Positions 5,062 through 7,525 of a DNA stretch of 7,525 nt are shown piece by piece. Each line of letters starts with the position of its first letter. The stretch's first letter is position 1. This DNA comes from Myxococcaceae bacterium (GTDB lineage: Bacteria; Myxococcota; Myxococcia; Myxococcales; Myxococcaceae), in contig JAGSPQ010000151.1 in assembly GCA_018262385.1 (NCBI GenBank), positions 1-7,525 on the forward strand. Direction: 5' to 3'. A program made the translations under genes and the position numbers. The notes beneath the pieces are model-generated. The model made no database searches and was not told where the DNA came from. It was given only the letters and a program-made list of their open reading frames with translations.

Positions 5062-6462
5062 ATGATTCCGCGCATCCTCCCGCTGGCGATCCTCACGGTG
5101 CTCGCTACCGCTTGCAGCAGCCCCGTCACCCCGCCGCCTCCTCCGGCGCCGTGGGCCCCCTCGACGGTCTACCGGACTCCGGCCGGGGCGAACGCCCGCG
5201 GGCTGCTCGACCGGCGCGGCCTGATTCACGCCCACTCGGTTCATTCGCATGACGCGTGCGACGGCCGGCCGCGCGACGACGCCGGCGTCTACGACGCAGT
5301 CTGCAACGCCGACTTCCGGCGCGGCCTGTGCCAGGTGCAGCACGACTTCGTCTTCCTCACCGACCACCGCGGCAGCTTCGATGAGACCGAGTTTCCCGAC
5401 ACCCTGCTCTACGACGCCGCGCTCGGCGACGTGCTGGTGACCCACGAGGGGCTGTCGACCGCCAGCTGGCTCAACTGCCCCGACGCAGGGCCCGCGCTGG
5501 TGATGGCCGGGGCCGAGACCAACTCGATGATGCCGATTGGCATCGAAGAGCACGTCGGCCCCGCCGCCACCCGCGGCAGCGTCTACGGCGACGACCAGCC
5601 TGCCTCCTACCTTGCGGTGAAGCAGAAGAACGCGGTGATGCTGGTCGCGCACACCGAAGGGTGGACGGTGGACCAACTGGCGACGCTGCCGCTCGACGGG
5701 TTCGAGATGTACAACCTCCACGCCAACAGCCTGGTCAACGCCGGCACCGTCGCCGACCTCTCGTTTCAGATCGACCGCAAGGAGTTCGACGGGCTGCCGC
5801 ACCCGGATCTCTTCCTCACCGCGTACACGAAGTTCGAAGACGCGCGGTACCTCGAGACCTGGGGCTCGGTGCTGGCGCGCGGCGTTCACCGCTTCGGCAC
5901 CGTCGGCACCGACTGCCACCGCAACACCTTCCCCGCCCTGATGCAGGACGGCGAGCGCATCGACAGCTACCGGCGGATGATGAAGAGCTTCTCGAACCAC
6001 GTGCTGGTGACGCCGGGCGCCGACGGGGGCTGGGACGACCGGTCGCTGAAGGATGCGCTGCGGGCAGGTCGAAGCTACGGCGCGTTCGACTACCTCGGGT
6101 ACCCCGAGGGGTTTGACGCCACCGCGCTCGAAGGCGGGGTGGTGCGGGAGATGGGCGACACCGTCTCGCTCGCGAAGACGGTCACCCTGACGGTGACGAT
6201 GCCGAAGGTGCAGCAGCTCGACCCGCTGGCGACCGCGCCGCTGCTCAAGGCGCAGTGGCTGGTGGCGCGCGACGGCGGGTGGGACGTGGTCGCCGAGGGT
6301 CCGGGGCCGACGCTCGAGGCGACGCCGACCAGGCCCGGCGCCTACCGGGCCGAGATCCGAATCACTCCCCGGCACCTCACCGCCCACATCGGCAAGCGGC
6401 GCGACTTCATCAAGAACGAGCGGCCGTGGGTCTACGGGAACCCGGTCTACGTGGTGCCCTGA
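5062..6462 (+). CDS. PHP-domain metallohydrolase lipoprotein, CehA/McbA-like
   Basis: From the ATG at 5062 the product is 466 residues. It opens with a lipoprotein signal (MIPRILPLAILTVLATAC, Cys18) and a Pro-rich tether (VTPPPPPAP), so the catalytic domain should be anchored in the envelope. PHP-fold metal-ligand motifs appear in the expected order: H56-A-H58 with H61 and H63, T100-D101-H102, E152 in GAETN, H197 in AHTEGW, H220 in YNLHANS, and D284-C-H286 in GTDCHRN. The C-terminal beta domain ends RPWVYGNPVYVVP, resembling the RPW..NP.YV ending I associate with CehA/McbA-type hydrolases. PHP enzymes use a cluster of two or three metal ions to hydrolyse phosphoesters or, in CehA/McbA, carbamate esters. 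The substrate here cannot be read from sequence. An in-frame TTG at 5026 would add 12 residues, but the signal peptide starts cleanly at 5062; no ribosome-binding site is obvious for either. Confidence 0.85.
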   Translation: MIPRILPLAILTVLATACSSPVTPPPPPAPWAPSTVYRTPAGANARGLLDRRGLIHAHSVHSHDACDGRPRDDAGVYDAVCNADFRRGLCQVQHDFVFLTDHRGSFDETEFPDTLLYDAALGDVLVTHEGLSTASWLNCPDAGPALVMAGAETNSMMPIGIEEHVGPAATRGSVYGDDQPASYLAVKQKNAVMLVAHTEGWTVDQLATLPLDGFEMYNLHANSLVNAGTVADLSFQIDRKEFDGLPHPDLFLTAYTKFEDARYLETWGSVLARGVHRFGTVGTDCHRNTFPALMQDGERIDSYRRMMKSFSNHVLVTPGADGGWDDRSLKDALRAGRSYGAFDYLGYPEGFDATALEGGVVREMGDTVSLAKTVTLTVTMPKVQQLDPLATAPLLKAQWLVARDGGWDVVAEGPGPTLEATPTRPGAYRAEIRITPRHLTAHIGKRRDFIKNERPWVYGNPVYVVP

Positions 6463-6529
6463 AGTCCGTTTCCCGTCGCGCCAAGATGTTTTCGGGCCCC
6501 GACGAGCGCGGCGGTGGGGTTGAGCGTAT

Positions 6530-6537
6530 GGAGGGGG
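6530..6537 (+). promoter_or_regulatory. Strong ribosome-binding site of the VTT-domain gene
   Basis: GGAGGGGGG ends a few bases before the ATG at 6542, with 7 nt between GGAGG and the start. It settles the start codon. The 79-nt gap before this gene is the longest in the series, but I find no convincing promoter or T-tract terminator in it. Confidence 0.6.
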
Positions 6538-6541
6538 GTCC

Positions 6542-7129
6542 ATGTCCGTTCCGGCCCGCTCTCGCCTGCGCCCCTTCCTTCGCCCGGGGCTGTTGCTGCT
6601 GACCCTCGTCGGGCTGTGGGCGCTGGTGGCGAAGAGCGGGATCGCCGAGGGGCTGACCGCCGCGCGGGTGCAGGATTGGGTGACGGCCGCCGGCCCGCTG
6701 GGGGTGGTGCTCTTCTTCGCCGTGTTCTCGGCCGGCAACCTGGCGCAGATTCCCGGCGTCATCTTCATCGTCGCCGCGCGCCTCGCGTTCGGCCCGAGCG
6801 TGGGCTTCCTGGTGGCCTATGCCGGCAGCCTGGTGGCGGTGACCTTCACCTTCACCTTCGTGCGCGCAGTGGGCGGCAAGCCGCTGGGCGAGGTCACCTT
6901 CGGCCCGGCGCGGCGAATCCTCGCCCAGCTCGAGCAGCATCCGGTGCGCACCATCGCGTTGTTGCGCACGGTGCTGCTGCTGACGCCACCGCTCAACTAC
7001 GCCTTCGCGCTGGCGCCGATCAAACAGCGAGACCACCTGCTGGGCAGCGCGCTGGGCCTGGTGGTGCCGGTGGCGGGCGTCGTCTTCCTGTCCGAGCTCG
7101 TCGTCGCGCTGTTCCGCAGCGCCCCGTGA
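6542..7129 (+). CDS. TVP38/TMEM64 family (VTT/SNARE-associated domain) membrane protein
   Basis: The 195-residue protein has hydrophobic segments at about 13-30, 52-78, 84-106, 137-157 and 165-190. The family core is visible: a re-entrant GNLAQIPGVIFIVAARLAFGP (65-85), then VGFLVAYAGSLVAVTFTFTF and R108, and in the second half R142 with TPPLNYAFALAPI (148-160) followed by a VVPVAG segment. This order matches bacterial DedA-like/TVP38 proteins, which sit in the inner membrane and have been linked to lipid scrambling or membrane homeostasis. The usual AG..FG motif reads AARLAFG, a mild variation. The N-terminus (SRLRPFLRPG) is basic, consistent with an inside start. It is the last sizeable gene of the plus-strand run, after the PHP lipoprotein gene. 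Its link to the upstream genes is unclear; it may simply be co-transcribed. Confidence 0.85.
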   Translation: MSVPARSRLRPFLRPGLLLLTLVGLWALVAKSGIAEGLTAARVQDWVTAAGPLGVVLFFAVFSAGNLAQIPGVIFIVAARLAFGPSVGFLVAYAGSLVAVTFTFTFVRAVGGKPLGEVTFGPARRILAQLEQHPVRTIALLRTVLLLTPPLNYAFALAPIKQRDHLLGSALGLVVPVAGVVFLSELVVALFRSAP

Positions 7130-7203
7130 TTTGGCGGGCGACCCTCTGGCTGCTGCTGATCGGCGGGACGGTCGGCCTGGCGCTCAGGCCGCGCCGCGTT
7201 TGA
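7126..7203 (+). CDS. Possible 25-residue single-pass membrane microprotein
   Basis: A GTG at 7126 overlaps the TGA of the VTT-domain gene in a GTGA arrangement typical of translational coupling. It opens a 25-residue frame, MIWRATLWLLLIGGTVGLAL followed by RPRRV. It has one hydrophobic helix of about 15 residues and a basic tail, as in many small membrane proteins. No independent ribosome-binding site is visible, so expression would depend on termination-reinitiation. Its stop falls in the right arm of the inverted repeat at 7179-7208. In GC-rich DNA such short frames occur by chance, so it is a candidate only. Confidence 0.3.
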   Translation: MIWRATLWLLLIGGTVGLALRPRRV

Positions 7204-7208
7204 GCGCC
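7179..7208. terminator. Inverted repeat at the convergent gene junction, possible bidirectional terminator
   Basis: GGCGCTCA (7179-7186) and TGAGCGCC (7201-7208) form a perfect 8-bp inverted repeat with a 14-nt spacer that can be tightened by two G-U pairs and one C-G pair. It sits exactly where convergent genes meet. The left arm contains the minus-strand HEAT-like gene's stop codon (7184-7186), and the right arm the stop of the possible microprotein. No T-run follows on either strand, so it is not a canonical intrinsic terminator, but the position favours a transcript-end role. Confidence 0.4.
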
Positions 7209-7525
7209 CGCAACACCTGCTTCCCTTCGGCAAAGCCATCCCACCCCGGGCTGACGCCCCGCTTCTTCGCCGCGGCGAGCCAGCGGGTGAGGGCGGGAAT
7301 CAGCTCGGGCGCTGCGCACCGCAGGCACGCGGCGAGCAGCAAGTCCCAGTGGGCGACCCTGGGCGCCGCCAGCAGGCGCACCAGCACCGGCGCGGCCCGG
7401 CGGTCGGCGCACTTCGCCAGCACCGCGAGGGCGATCTCGTCGTCCCACGAGCGCCCGTCGTCCCCCGCGGCGCAGGCGTCGAGCCGCGCCTCCACCCGGC
7501 GGATCATCGGCGGCACCATCGAGCG
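7184..7525 (-). CDS. HEAT-like helical repeat protein (C-terminal part, probably truncated by the window edge)
   Basis: The frame reads leftward to a TGA at 7184-7186. An in-frame ATG at 7519 would give 111 residues, but the frame stays open to the window edge (codons for Arg-Ser precede the ATG) and no ribosome-binding site can be seen, so the true start is probably outside. The visible part is helical, with paired amphipathic helices such as DDEIALAVLAKCADR, AAPVLVRLLAAP, HWDLLLAACLRCAAP and ELIPALTRWLAAAKK. This is the helix-turn-helix pattern of HEAT or Armadillo-like repeats, which usually mediate protein-protein contacts. The end (GFAEGKQVLRALKRGAA) looks like a capping helix. There is no signal peptide in the visible part. 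It is convergent with the plus-strand series and so probably independent of it. Family assignment rests on pattern only. Confidence 0.65.
   Translation of the reverse strand, partial: RSMVPPMIRRVEARLDACAAGDDGRSWDDEIALAVLAKCADRRAAPVLVRLLAAPRVAHWDLLLAACLRCAAPELIPALTRWLAAAKKRGVSPGWDGFAEGKQVLRALKRGAA

Noticed and set aside
3948..5129. Minus-strand open frame of 393 codons
   Set aside because: It is antisense to the four-helix membrane protein gene, which has a strong ribosome-binding site and clear helices. The antisense product has no motif or membrane pattern.
4960..6768. Minus-strand open frame of 602 codons, the longest in the window
   Set aside because: It is antisense to the PHP metallohydrolase gene, whose metal-ligand motifs appear in the correct order. 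Its length is explained by GC bias suppressing stop codons.

Overview
The window is very GC-rich, with strong G/C preference at third codon positions and long antisense open frames. It reads like a chromosomal segment of a Gram-negative bacterium. The mix of lipoprotein signals, an outer-membrane barrel, a secreted beta-helix protein, a diheme cytochrome and a PHP-fold lipoprotein would suit Myxococcota or another former deltaproteobacterial lineage. That placement is inference from composition and gene content only. I see no mobile element, RNA gene or CRISPR array.

Layout: (1) Positions 1-527, minus strand: the N-terminal 175 residues of a gene that runs off the left edge. It encodes an all-helical, Arg/Glu-rich protein made of three divergent repeats of about 57-61 residues, each built from two 16-residue half-repeats. 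(2) Positions 528-768: a divergent intergenic region, the only AT-richer, GT-skewed part of the window. It holds a plausible sigma70-type promoter for the leftward gene, several short direct repeats and a small inverted repeat. (3) Positions 769-7129, plus strand: six closely spaced co-directional genes. In order they are a probable SphA/MetA-type outer-membrane beta-barrel, a diheme cytochrome c lipoprotein, a secreted parallel beta-helix protein, a four-helix membrane protein of unknown family, a CehA/McbA-like PHP metallohydrolase lipoprotein, and a TVP38/TMEM64 (VTT-domain) membrane protein. A possible 25-residue membrane microprotein overlaps the last stop codon. (4) Positions 7184-7525, minus strand: the C-terminal part of a HEAT-like helical-repeat protein. 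It converges on the plus-strand genes at a perfect 8-bp inverted repeat that contains the stop codons of both sides.

All six plus-strand proteins are predicted to be exported or membrane-bound, and gaps between them are 19-79 nt, so they may form one cell-envelope operon. The first three (barrel, periplasmic-facing diheme cytochrome, secreted beta-helix) are the best candidates for a functional unit, for example uptake plus oxidation of a small molecule or an envelope electron-transfer step. The sequence does not identify a substrate. The most unusual elements are the triple-repeat helical protein and its repeat-studded promoter region.
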